DNA of 20,178 bases from RGIG2134 sp964461115. Lineage in GTDB: Bacteria > Cyanobacteriota > Vampirovibrionia > Gastranaerophilales > Gastranaerophilaceae. Positions within the stretch are counted from its first letter, which is position 1, and each line of letters opens with the position of its first letter. Under the pieces are notes generated by a model, which worked only from the letters and a program-made list of their open reading frames with translations, was not told the DNA's origin and searched no databases. The stretch is taken from contig CAYWSX010000020.1 in the NCBI GenBank assembly GCA_964461115.1, positions 1 through 20,178 on the forward strand, read 5' to 3'. A program made the position numbers and the translations under genes. Below are positions 1 to 6,783 of the stretch, piece after piece.

Positions 1-260
1 ATGATTTTTAGTTCAATGGCAGCTTGAAAACTTTGATTTAAGTTTAAAGCTTCATTGGAATAATTTATGGCTTCTTCATATTCTTGTTTATCATAACTCT
101 GTTGTGCTAAATTTGAATAATATTCAGGCAATGCGTTTAATATCTGTTTTTGTAATTCAATTGCTTCAGAAGACGTATTATCAAAACTTAATACTTCTTT
201 AGTTAATGTTGCATTTTTTTCAAGCTCGCCATTTTTAAATAACTTTTTCGCTTGATTAAA
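1..260 (-). pseudogene. TPR-repeat protein, 5'-truncated fragment running off the left edge
   Basis: The minus strand is open from 260 to the window edge, about 86 codons. It encodes a helical, TPR-like sequence that includes YDKQEYEEAINYSNEALNLN, a good match to the TPR pattern (small residue, Y, E-A-I, then A-L-x-L-N). TPR modules mediate protein-protein contacts; no specific role can be named. A TAG stop lies directly upstream (261-263), and there is no ATG or GTG early in the frame. The 5' part is therefore missing, shifted to another frame, or started from a rare codon. The gene continues beyond base 1, so its true length is unknown. It is divergent from the broken regulator that follows, and both look decayed. 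An assembly indel near 255-265 would be an alternative explanation. Confidence 0.5.
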
Positions 261-331
261 CTATATAAATCTATAGTCTTTTGTAAAATATCAATAATGC
301 ACCTAGAATATACCAAAAGGCTGGTGGTATA

Positions 332-673
332 TTGAAAAGTGCATTTGATGTTGGCAAGCGAATTAGATTTTTTAGATTACTGAAAGGACTTAGTTAAGAA
401 GCACTAGCGCTTGATGCTGGTATTAATACGGCATTTCTAGGGCATTTAGAACGTGGATTGAAAAGCCCTACTATTTCGACCTTAGAAAAGATAATACTTG
501 CTCTAGGCATATCATTTGAAGATTTTTTTGCAGAAGAAAAGCTTAAAGATAGTGATGAAAAAGAGAAATCAATTGCAATTGAACGCATCTTTTATCTTAT
601 AAAGCCACTTAAAGCGGCTGACGCTATGAAGATAGCTGATATTGTTCGTGAAATCGTATCTTTAACAGAATAA
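332..673 (+). pseudogene. XRE-family helix-turn-helix regulator interrupted by an in-frame TAA
   Basis: Reading from TTG at 332, the frame gives MKSAFDVGKRIRFFRLLKGLS, then TAA at 395-397, then EALALDAGINTAFLGHLERG and on to LALGISFEDFFAEE. This is the whole Cro/C1-type HTH domain, about 57 residues, followed by a roughly 50-residue helical tail. The stop sits exactly where the family has Gln at the start of helix 2 (the 'LSQEALA' motif), so a single CAA to TAA change explains it. Only the part from TTG 458 (71 aa) stays open, and it lacks half of the DNA-binding domain. Regulators of this size often control neighbouring accessory or prophage genes; the target here is unknown. A strong terminator follows. 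A sequencing error is possible but would have to be a substitution. Confidence 0.75.
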
Positions 674-709
674 AATACTTTATTTTTAATGGGATATACA
701 TATACATCA

Positions 710-756
710 AAAACTCCTGTCCGGTAACAAAAAGACGACAGGAGGTTTTTGTTTTT
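710..756 (+). terminator. Rho-independent terminator after the XRE gene
   Basis: The arms ACTCCTGTC (713-721) and GACAGGAGG (737-745) form a GC-containing stem with one bulged G. An A-run precedes it and a long T-run follows from 746. It closes the regulator transcript and insulates the sigma-factor promoter that starts about 60 bases later. Confidence 0.8.
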
Positions 757-815
757 TATTCTACTCAAAAGATGGCATATGAATCCCTAATATTGGGATA
801 AGTTTTTGACAATAC

Positions 816-844
816 TTTACATTATATCTTATGAATGGTATAAT
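816..844 (+). promoter_or_regulatory. Sigma-70 type promoter of the sigma-factor gene (extended -10)
   Basis: TTTACA (816-821), a 17-base spacer, then TGG directly before a perfect TATAAT (839-844) make a near-consensus extended -10 promoter. Transcription would start near 851. This excludes the ATG at 831 as the start and supports the ATG at 876. Confidence 0.75.
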
Positions 845-875
845 AATACAAATGATTGTAATGAGGAGAAATGCT

Positions 876-1403
876 ATGGAATGTAATGAAAATGAACTTT
901 TTGAAACTATTTATACCAATTATTATTACCTTATTTCAAAAAAGTTATTAATAATTACAGGTGATAAACAAAATCTATTAGATCTTATTCATGATACATT
1001 TATTAAATTAATGTATAAAAGCAAAACATTACAACAAATGGATGTAAACCAACTTACATCTTATATATTGAATACATCTACTAGTGTTGCTATTGATTTT
1101 TTGAGAAAAAGAAAGGTTAGGAATAAATGGAATTACATAGCAGAAAATGATAGTTTTTTCGATACATTATTAGATACAACTAATAATCCTGAGGATGAAT
1201 TAATTAAAAACGAAAGAATTAATGAATTATATAAAGTTATGTCATTATTATCGGATAATTATAGAGATATATTAATGCTAAAATACATACAAGAATTAAC
1301 AGATGCAGAAATAGCAAAAACTTTTAATATAAAAAGTAATTCAGTACGACAGTATGTATTACGAGCTAAGCAAAAAGCATTATTATTATATGAGCAAAAA
1401 TAA
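876..1403 (+). CDS. Small sigma-70 family (ECF-like) RNA polymerase sigma factor
   Basis: Probably directs RNA polymerase to a private promoter set. The 175-residue product has a region-2-like helical part (about residues 10-85, including LIHDTFIKLMYKS, the core-binding and -10 segment). After a short acidic linker it has a clear region 4: LSDNYRDILMLKYIQELTDA followed by the helix-turn-helix EIAKTFNIKSNSVRQYVLRAKQKAL. There is no region 3, as in ECF factors. The start at 876 is chosen because AGGAG (864-868) lies 7 bases upstream and the promoter places the RNA 5' end near 851; the longer reading from 831 is not transcribed. No anti-sigma gene is adjacent. Base composition is visibly more AT-rich than the housekeeping genes to the right, and its left neighbours are decayed, both consistent with acquired DNA. 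Targets are unknown; the convergent membrane-protein gene is one candidate by position only. Confidence 0.8.
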   Translation: MECNENELFETIYTNYYYLISKKLLIITGDKQNLLDLIHDTFIKLMYKSKTLQQMDVNQLTSYILNTSTSVAIDFLRKRKVRNKWNYIAENDSFFDTLLDTTNNPEDELIKNERINELYKVMSLLSDNYRDILMLKYIQELTDAEIAKTFNIKSNSVRQYVLRAKQKALLLYEQK

Positions 1404-1436
1404 AAGTGGGGAAAATTTAAAGATTTCCCCACTTTT
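1402..1436. terminator. Bidirectional rho-independent terminator between convergent genes
   Basis: A perfect 13-base-pair stem, AAAAGTGGGGAAA (1402-1414) with TTTCCCCACTTTT (1424-1436), and a 9-base loop sits between the sigma-factor stop and the stop of the convergent gene at 1446. A and T runs at both ends allow it to work in both directions. Confidence 0.85.
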
Positions 1437-1445
1437 TAGGTTTAG

Positions 1446-2482
1446 CTATTTATCCACTTTTAGTCTTTCTATAAGACCATTGAGTAAACTATTTATTTTA
1501 TCCTCAATATTTAAAACATCATTGTTTAATGACAATTGAGACTTTATTTTCGAAACGTAATTATTATTGTATTCGTTATTAATCTTAATCCTTTGCAAAT
1601 AATTTTCTTCCATTTCCTTGCTTAGTTCTTCCAATTCTTCAAGTATATCTTTATATTTATTTTTAGCTGTATCACTGACAGGTGGAAACGGTGTAGTAAG
1701 CATATGGATAAATTTCAAAACATTTTTAGAAAAACCAGTCTCGTCAAGTTTTTCAACGGCTGCCTTCATTTTATCTTTCGCTATGCTAAACCAATTGCCT
1801 TGAGTTGTTATTATCGGACAAAAAACGTCAGTTATCAACTGCATTTCTTCTACGGTGTATGTACCTTTAGATTTAGAATTTTTTGTAAGATAATTCTCAA
1901 AATCCTTGGCGATTGAAAGTGCATAAGCATCGGTGCCTTCGAATTTGGATTTCCCTGCCGCATATAAAGTATTTGGCTCTGTCATTAATGTGTGTGAAAT
2001 AGAATTAGGCAGAACGAGCTGTCCTTTCGTTGCATTGTTAGCCAAGACAAGATTTTTATTTATCCAGTTTGCAACTTCTAAATTATCGACTTCATAATGT
2101 GCAACACCAAAATGTTCTTTTGCGAATGCAGCAGCTTCTTCAACTGTTTTTGCTTCTTTAAATTCAATTTTTTCAGCAGGTTTGAAGTTTAATGATTTTT
2201 GGAGGACGTTTTTAATATTGTCTACTTCTTTTTCAAGTTTGGACGCGGAAATATGCCTTTTTATAAGTATTCCTGCGACAACTGCCGCCACAGTGCCTAC
2301 AACTCCGCCGATTATTAGATTTTTGTTGCTTTTCTTCTCTGTTTCAGGGCTCGCCTGGTTTTCTTTTACAAAACTATCGTTTTCGGTTTTCGCAATGGGG
2401 GGGGGGGGGCTGAAAGAGCATTGCCGTATGTGTTTGTGCCTTTTGCTATGCTTGACGCCGCGGGTGATAAACTTAGGTTCAT
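1446..2482 (-). CDS. Unknown membrane-anchored protein, out of frame at a poly-C tract
   Basis: Function not recognised. The best-supported start is ATG at 2482, preceded by a GGAAAGG-type Shine-Dalgarno. From there 24 codons read MNLSLSPAASSIAKGTNTYG and on, then enter a run of 13 C. After the run, reading continues only in another frame: a Glu/Lys-rich linker, one hydrophobic helix (LIIGGVVGTVAAVVAGILI), then about 265 soluble, mostly helical residues to the stop at 1446. With 11 or 14 C the two parts join into one protein (345 aa with 14). With the 13 C seen here the product stops at a TAA shortly after the tract. The open downstream part alone can start at GTG 2291 but would lose half the membrane helix. 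The gene is either switched off by slippage, a pseudogene, or a homopolymer miscall. It has its own terminator and converges on the sigma-factor gene. Confidence 0.65.
2397..2409. repeat. Homopolymer tract of 13 G (poly-C in the coding strand)
   Basis: Thirteen consecutive G on the + strand, in an otherwise AT-rich region, lie inside the coding region of the minus-strand membrane protein. Tracts of this length slip readily during replication. The current length puts the gene out of frame by one base. Confidence 0.9.
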
Positions 2483-2607
2483 TGTGTCCCTTTCCAAAAT
2501 AACTTTTCCTATATTACTTATAAAACAAAAACAATTTTTTATTTGCTAAATTACAAAAAGAGGAGATAGAAAACTTAACAAATGAGCAAAGCTAAAAAAT
2601 TCCACAA

Positions 2608-2636
2608 ATGACAATTGCACCGTTTTATGCTTTAAT
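2608..2636 (+). promoter_or_regulatory. Candidate promoter of hom-thrC-rlmD
   Basis: ATGACA (2608-2613), a 17-base spacer, then TGC and TTTAAT (2631-2636) form an extended -10 type promoter. It predicts a 5' leader of about 20 bases carrying AGGAG (2653-2657) just before the hom ATG. No attenuator or riboswitch fold is visible in so short a leader. Confidence 0.5.
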
Positions 2637-2662
2637 TGTTTAGTTAGAAAAGAGGAGCAGAC

Positions 2663-3940
2663 ATGAAACAAATCAACATCGGATTAATCGGACTCGGAAC
2701 TGTGGGCTCGGGTGTTGTCAAAACACTTGAAAAGTTCGATTATATCGACATCAAAAAAATTGCAGTAAAGTCTTTGGGTAAAAAAAGAAATATTGAAAAT
2801 TTGGATGAAACGATGTTGACGACGGACGCTTTTTCTATCGTGAACGACCCTGAAATTGATATCGTGGTTGAAGTTATCGGCGGTGTTGACCCTGCTTTTG
2901 AACTTTTAAAAACCGCTGTGAAAAATAAAAAACATATAGTAACGGCAAACAAAGAATTGCTTGCAAAACACGGCGAGGAACTGTTTAAGCTTGCGTCTGA
3001 AAATAATGTTGTTATTTTGTATGAAGGTGCTGTTGGCGGCGGTATTCCTATCATAATGCCTGTTAAGACTGCACTTGCGGCGAACAGAATTGATAAAATT
3101 GCTGCGATTTTGAACGGCACAACAAACTATATTTTGACAAAAATGGAGCAAGAGGGTGCGGATTATGCTGATGTTCTTTCAGAAGCTCAAAAACTCGGAT
3201 ACGCTGAAACTGATCCTACGGGTGACGTTGAAGGTTTTGACGCGGCCTATAAAATTGCAACTTTGTCGACAATTGCTTTCAACAAGCGTGTAAAAATCGA
3301 CAATATTCATCGTGAGGGGATTACAAAAATCTCTGCGCGTGATATGGCGTATGCAAAACAGTTAGGTTACAAAATTAAGCTTATAGCACTTGCAAAAATG
3401 GACGAAAACGGTGCGGCTGACGTGCGTGTCCATCCAATGCTTGTTAAAAATAAACATATGCTCGCAAGTGTAAACGGCGTCACAAACGCTGTAATGCTTG
3501 AAGGTGAGCCTGTTGGCACTGTAGTTTTGACAGGGCCGGGTGCAGGTGAATTCCCTACGGCAAGTTCTGTTGTGGGTGATATTCTCGCTATTTGCTCGGA
3601 AATCAATAAAGGCGGAATGCTTTTACCTATGATGAGATGTAATCATAGTGAAAATGCGCTTCCTATCAAAATTGAAGACACTAAAAATCGATACTATATC
3701 CTGATAAATGCCTGCAATGTTCCGGGTGTAATCGGGACAATCGGTGCTATTTGCGGAAAAAATAACATCAACCTTGCAAGCATTTTACAAAAAGATGACG
3801 AAGAATCTGACGGCACGAGCGCGGAAGTTGTTGTTATCACAGGGAATTGTTTTGAATCTGATATTCAATCGGCAATAAAAGAATTGAAAGAAAATGAACG
3901 TATAAATGAAGTCATAAACCTTATCAGGGTTATGGATTAG
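2663..3940 (+). CDS. hom: Homoserine dehydrogenase
   Basis: Reduces aspartate semialdehyde to homoserine with NAD(P)H, the branch point towards threonine and methionine; cytoplasmic. The 425-residue protein has the full family layout. There is an N-terminal Rossmann fold with GLGTVGSG (residues 10-17), and TANKELL around Lys97. The catalytic region NGTTNYIL ... ETDPTGDVEGFDAAYK carries conserved Asp residues and a lysine near 207. A C-terminal ACT domain (about 345-425, YYILINACNVPGVIGTIGAI) usually mediates threonine feedback inhibition. The ATG at 2663 has AGGAG 5 bases upstream. thrC follows after 8 bases, so the two are surely co-transcribed. Homoserine kinase (thrB), which acts between these two enzymes, is not in this operon. 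Confidence 0.95.
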   Translation: MKQINIGLIGLGTVGSGVVKTLEKFDYIDIKKIAVKSLGKKRNIENLDETMLTTDAFSIVNDPEIDIVVEVIGGVDPAFELLKTAVKNKKHIVTANKELLAKHGEELFKLASENNVVILYEGAVGGGIPIIMPVKTALAANRIDKIAAILNGTTNYILTKMEQEGADYADVLSEAQKLGYAETDPTGDVEGFDAAYKIATLSTIAFNKRVKIDNIHREGITKISARDMAYAKQLGYKIKLIALAKMDENGAADVRVHPMLVKNKHMLASVNGVTNAVMLEGEPVGTVVLTGPGAGEFPTASSVVGDILAICSEINKGGMLLPMMRCNHSENALPIKIEDTKNRYYILINACNVPGVIGTIGAICGKNNINLASILQKDDEESDGTSAEVVVITGNCFESDIQSAIKELKENERINEVINLIRVMD

Positions 3941-3948
3941 GAGAAGTT

Positions 3949-5025
3949 ATGGAAAGTAAACATTACCAAGGCTTGATAAATAAATACAGAGCAGATTTGC
4001 CTGTCTCTGACAAAACACCTGTTGTTACGCTTAATGAAGGTAACACACCTCTCGTAAGAGCCGAAAATTTGGCACGTGAAATTGGTGTAAAATGCGAAAT
4101 TTATTTGAAATTGGAAGGCTTGAACCCGACAGGAAGTTTTAAAGACCGCGGAATGACTATGGCGGTTTCGAAAGCGGCGGAAGAGGGTGCAAAAGCGATT
4201 ATATGTGCTTCTACAGGAAATACTTCTGCTTCGGCAGCGGCCTATGGCTCAAAAGCGGGTATGAGAACTTTTGTTTTAATCCCTGACGGCTACATTGCGC
4301 TCGGAAAACTTTCTCAGGCTATGATGTACGGTGCTGAAATCATCGCAATCGACGGTAACTTTGACGAAGCACTGGAAGTTGTGCAGGCAGTGTCTGAAAA
4401 ATACCCCGTAAAACTCGTAAACTCAGTTAACCCATATAGAATTGAAGGGCAAAAAACAGGCGCATTCGAAATTGTAGAAGCTCTCGGCGACGCCCCTGAT
4501 TACCACTTCATCCCTGTCGGCAACGCAGGAAACATTACAGCGTATTTCAAAGGCTATGAAGAATATTTTGCACAAGGGAAATCAACGCACATTCCTAAAA
4601 TGATGGGCTTTGAGGCAGAAGGCGCTGCGGCAATCGTAAAGGGTGAAAGAATAATGAAGCCGGAAACAATCGCGACGGCAATCAGAATCGGTAACCCTGC
4701 AAGTTGGGAAAAAGCTGAAAATGCACGTGACAAGAGCGGCGGCGTGATAAATTTTGTTACGGATGAAGAAATTGTAGAAGCATATAAGCTTCTTGCCCGT
4801 ACAGAAGGAGTTCTTGCTGAGCCTGCTTCTGCGGCGAGTGTTGCAGGAGTTATTAAAGCCAAAAAACTTGGGCTTATCGAAGATTCGGACGCAAGTAAAA
4901 AAATTGTCTGCATTTTGACAGGAAACGGCTTAAAAGACCCTGACAGCGCAATAAAATACTCAGGCGCTGAAGTCAAAAAGACAACTTCGAATCTGGACGA
5001 CATTTTAAAAGTTATGAGTCTGTAA
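3949..5025 (+). CDS. thrC: Threonine synthase
   Basis: PLP enzyme converting O-phosphohomoserine to threonine, the last step of the pathway that hom serves. The 358 residues are the compact bacterial/cyanobacterial form. Visible are GNTPLVRAENLA near residue 31, the PLP lysine K65 in TGSFKDRGMT, the phosphate-cup and substrate loop ASTGNTSASAAAYG, PVGNAGNITAYFKGY, and the C-terminal GVLAEPASAASVAG and CILTGNGLKDP. All family landmarks are intact. The Shine-Dalgarno AGGAGAAG overlaps the hom stop, so translation of the two is linked. The stop codon overlaps the start of the next gene by one base (TAATG), extending the coupling to the methyltransferase. Confidence 0.95.
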   Translation: MESKHYQGLINKYRADLPVSDKTPVVTLNEGNTPLVRAENLAREIGVKCEIYLKLEGLNPTGSFKDRGMTMAVSKAAEEGAKAIICASTGNTSASAAAYGSKAGMRTFVLIPDGYIALGKLSQAMMYGAEIIAIDGNFDEALEVVQAVSEKYPVKLVNSVNPYRIEGQKTGAFEIVEALGDAPDYHFIPVGNAGNITAYFKGYEEYFAQGKSTHIPKMMGFEAEGAAAIVKGERIMKPETIATAIRIGNPASWEKAENARDKSGGVINFVTDEEIVEAYKLLARTEGVLAEPASAASVAGVIKAKKLGLIEDSDASKKIVCILTGNGLKDPDSAIKYSGAEVKKTTSNLDDILKVMSL

Positions 5026-6392
5026 TGGCTATAAATAAAGGTGATAAGGTCGAACTGACCATAGAAAAATTAGTATTTGAGGGTGCCGGGCTTGCGCGTC
5101 TTGATGATGTAGTCGTGTTTGTTGAAGATACAGCGCCGAATGAAAAAATTTCTGCGGAAATTATTTCTATAAACAAAAATTTTGCACGTGCAAAGGTGGT
5201 TGAAATTTTGGAGCCTTCACAAGCCAGAGTAAAGCCTTTCTGTGCACTTGCAAACGTATGCGGGGGCTGCTCTTGGCAGCATATTTCATATGATGAGCAA
5301 TTGAAACAGAAAAAGCAGATTGTGGAAGAAACTGTGCGCAAAATATCGGGCGAAGACATAAAAATTCTCGATGTAATTCCGTCCCCTCAAACAAAAGAGT
5401 TCCGTCATAAAATCCAGTACCCGACGGCACAGACAAGAGTTTCAAAACGCATTTTAGCGGGCTACTACAAGAAAAATACTCACGAATTGGTGAATATAAA
5501 GCACTGCCCAATACAGCCTGCAATAATTGATGAGATTGCGGAATTTATCCGTGATGAAGCACCTGTTTGCAGAGTTACGGCTTACGATGAGAAGCGCCAC
5601 AAAGGCACTTTGCGGCACCTTGTGTTTCGTCATTCGGCTAAAACTAACGAATGTCTGGTTATTTTTGTCGTTAACGATTTCAAACAGCACGATAACCTTA
5701 AAATGCTTGCCAATAAAGTGTTTAACAAGTTTAAATGCGTAATAGGCTGTCTTGTGAACTACAACGAAAATAGAACAAATACTATTTTCGGTAAATTAAC
5801 CGAGCCTATTGTCGGGCAGGATTTCTACATAGAAAATCTGGGAGATAAAACCTATCAAATCTCTGCGGCGTCATTTTTCCAGGTGAATCCGAAAGCGGCT
5901 GAAAATATCTTAAAAACAGTCAAATCGATGATTGTAAAAGAGGTGAAAGAGCCTCGAATCCTTGATGTATACTCAGGTGTGGGTAGTTTTGGCGTTTTTC
6001 TTGGAGATATTGCCAAAAGTGTTACCTGCGTGGAGGATTTTGAGCCGGCAGCTAATGACGCAGTCGAAAATGTAAAGCTCAATAAATTGAAAAATTTTGA
6101 CATACTGACAGGCGACGCAAAGCTGCAGCTGCAAAAGCTTTTGGATGACAAAAAGAGTTTTGATGCCGTGATTGTTGATCCGCCAAGAAAAGGGCTTGCG
6201 CCTGAAGCTGTTGAGGCGGCGTCGAAATTAAGCAAAAACTTGATAATTTACGTTAGCTGCAACCCGTCAACGCTTGCAAGAGACATAAAACTTTTTAAAG
6301 AATATGGCTTTAAAACTGAGTATATTCAGCCTGTCGACATGTTCTGCCATACCTATCATATCGAAAATGTGGCGTTGTTGAAGAAGGTGTAA
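5025..6392 (+). CDS. rlmD: TrmA/RlmD-family RNA (uracil-5-)-methyltransferase
   Basis: SAM-dependent enzyme of the RumA/RlmD family that forms 5-methyluridine in 23S rRNA (U1939 and/or U747 in other bacteria); which position applies here is not decidable by eye. The 455 residues include an N-terminal TRAM RNA-binding domain (about 1-60), an iron-sulfur cluster set C73, C79, C82 and C161 (CALANVCGGC ... KHCPIQ), and the substrate loop SFFQVNPKAAENIL. The Rossmann SAM motif is DVYSGVGSFGVFLGD, followed by VIVDPPRKGLAPE. The catalytic cysteine is C412 in YVSCNPSTLARD, followed by the family-typical CHTYHIENVALL end. It starts within the thrC stop (TAATG), so it is translated by coupling. No classic terminator follows; a palindrome-rich spacer does. 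Confidence 0.9.
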   Translation: MAINKGDKVELTIEKLVFEGAGLARLDDVVVFVEDTAPNEKISAEIISINKNFARAKVVEILEPSQARVKPFCALANVCGGCSWQHISYDEQLKQKKQIVEETVRKISGEDIKILDVIPSPQTKEFRHKIQYPTAQTRVSKRILAGYYKKNTHELVNIKHCPIQPAIIDEIAEFIRDEAPVCRVTAYDEKRHKGTLRHLVFRHSAKTNECLVIFVVNDFKQHDNLKMLANKVFNKFKCVIGCLVNYNENRTNTIFGKLTEPIVGQDFYIENLGDKTYQISAASFFQVNPKAAENILKTVKSMIVKEVKEPRILDVYSGVGSFGVFLGDIAKSVTCVEDFEPAANDAVENVKLNKLKNFDILTGDAKLQLQKLLDDKKSFDAVIVDPPRKGLAPEAVEAASKLSKNLIIYVSCNPSTLARDIKLFKEYGFKTEYIQPVDMFCHTYHIENVALLKKV

Positions 6393-6456
6393 GCACGAAG
6401 ACATTTGCTAAACTTGTCTGATTAAGCACCTGCTTGAAGTCTGCCTGTTTCTTTCT

Positions 6457-6474
6457 GTCATGCTTCAGGATCTT
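6457..6474 (+). repeat. Degenerate copy of an intergenic palindromic repeat
   Basis: GTCATGCTTCAGGATCTT matches the outer parts of the full copy at 6674-6700 but has lost the left half of the inner stem. It lies in the 391-base gene-free spacer (6393-6783) between rlmD and nagA. I see no coding sequence in that spacer, only this family of short repeats and the nagA promoter. Confidence 0.45.
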
Positions 6475-6512
6475 ACCAGTTCTGAGAGAAGTTTTAAGAA
6501 TCAATAAGTAGG

Positions 6513-6544
6513 TTCAAATCGGATATTTTGCTTCAAATAGGATA
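6513..6544 (+). repeat. Two direct copies of a 13-base motif, with an inverted partner
   Basis: TTCAAATCGGATA (6513-6525) is followed 19 bases on by TTCAAATAGGATA (6532-6544), one base different. A related inverted copy lies at 6624-6640 (GATTTGAACTTATCCGA on the + strand). The spacing of about two helical turns would suit a paired protein-binding site, but it may equally be debris of the palindrome family around it. Confidence 0.45.
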
Positions 6545-6546
6545 GA

Positions 6547-6565
6547 CCCTGAAATAAATTCAGGG
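6547..6565. repeat. Intergenic palindromic repeat, copy in reverse orientation
   Basis: CCCTGAA (6547-6553) and TTCAGGG (6559-6565) form a 7-base stem with a 5-base loop, flanked by AGA and TGACAG. The same block occurs inverted at 6674-6700. There is no T-run after the stem, so it is a poor terminator. Confidence 0.6.
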
Positions 6566-6673
6566 TGACAGTAGATTTTAAATACTCTCGTAATAAATAC
6601 ATCAATGAATGTTGCATTATTCTTGATTTGAACTTATCCGACAGCACCCGCTTGAGCCCGTCTGATTTCGCAC

Positions 6674-6700
6674 GTCATCCTGAACCGGTTTCAGGATCTT
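6674..6700. repeat. Intergenic palindromic repeat, full copy
   Basis: ATCCTGAA (6677-6684) and TTCAGGAT (6690-6697) form a perfect 8-base stem around CCGGT, flanked by GTC and CTT. Together with the copies at 6457 and 6547 it defines a repeat of the form GTCA-x2-CTGAA-n5-TTCAGG-x-TCT. Such elements are usually dispersed in many intergenic regions of a genome. Confidence 0.6.
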
Positions 6701-6748
6701 TCCAAAGGGGGAAATAAATTTTCTTTGGCTGTTTTTTAGTAAAATATC

Positions 6749-6777
6749 TTGCATAAACTCAAAAATACGAGTAAAAT
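6749..6777 (+). promoter_or_regulatory. Candidate promoter giving a leaderless nagA mRNA
   Basis: TTGCAT (6749-6754), a 17-base spacer and TAAAAT (6772-6777) make a good sigma-70 match. A start 6-8 bases after the -10 falls on or just before the A of the nagA ATG at 6784. No Shine-Dalgarno is present there. Confidence 0.5.
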
Positions 6778-6783
6778 CAGTTT

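Noticed and set aside
395..397. TAA read as glutamine (alternative code)
   Set aside because: TAA is used as a normal stop by several intact genes here (for example the sigma factor, thrC, rlmD and rplA), and no other in-frame TAA interrupts a conserved domain.
806..811. Perfect TTGACA as -35 box for the sigma-factor gene
   Set aside because: It is 27 bases from the perfect TATAAT; TTTACA at 816-821 has the correct 17-base spacing.
831..875. N-terminal extension of the sigma factor from ATG 831
   Set aside because: It overlaps the -10 box and lies upstream of the predicted transcription start; the Shine-Dalgarno points to 876.
2581..2610. Nine-codon ORF MSKAKKFHK upstream of hom, a possible leader peptide
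   Set aside because: No Thr or Ile codon run, no attenuator hairpins, ribosome-like site too far away, and it ends at the -35 box of the likely hom promoter, so it would not be on the mRNA.
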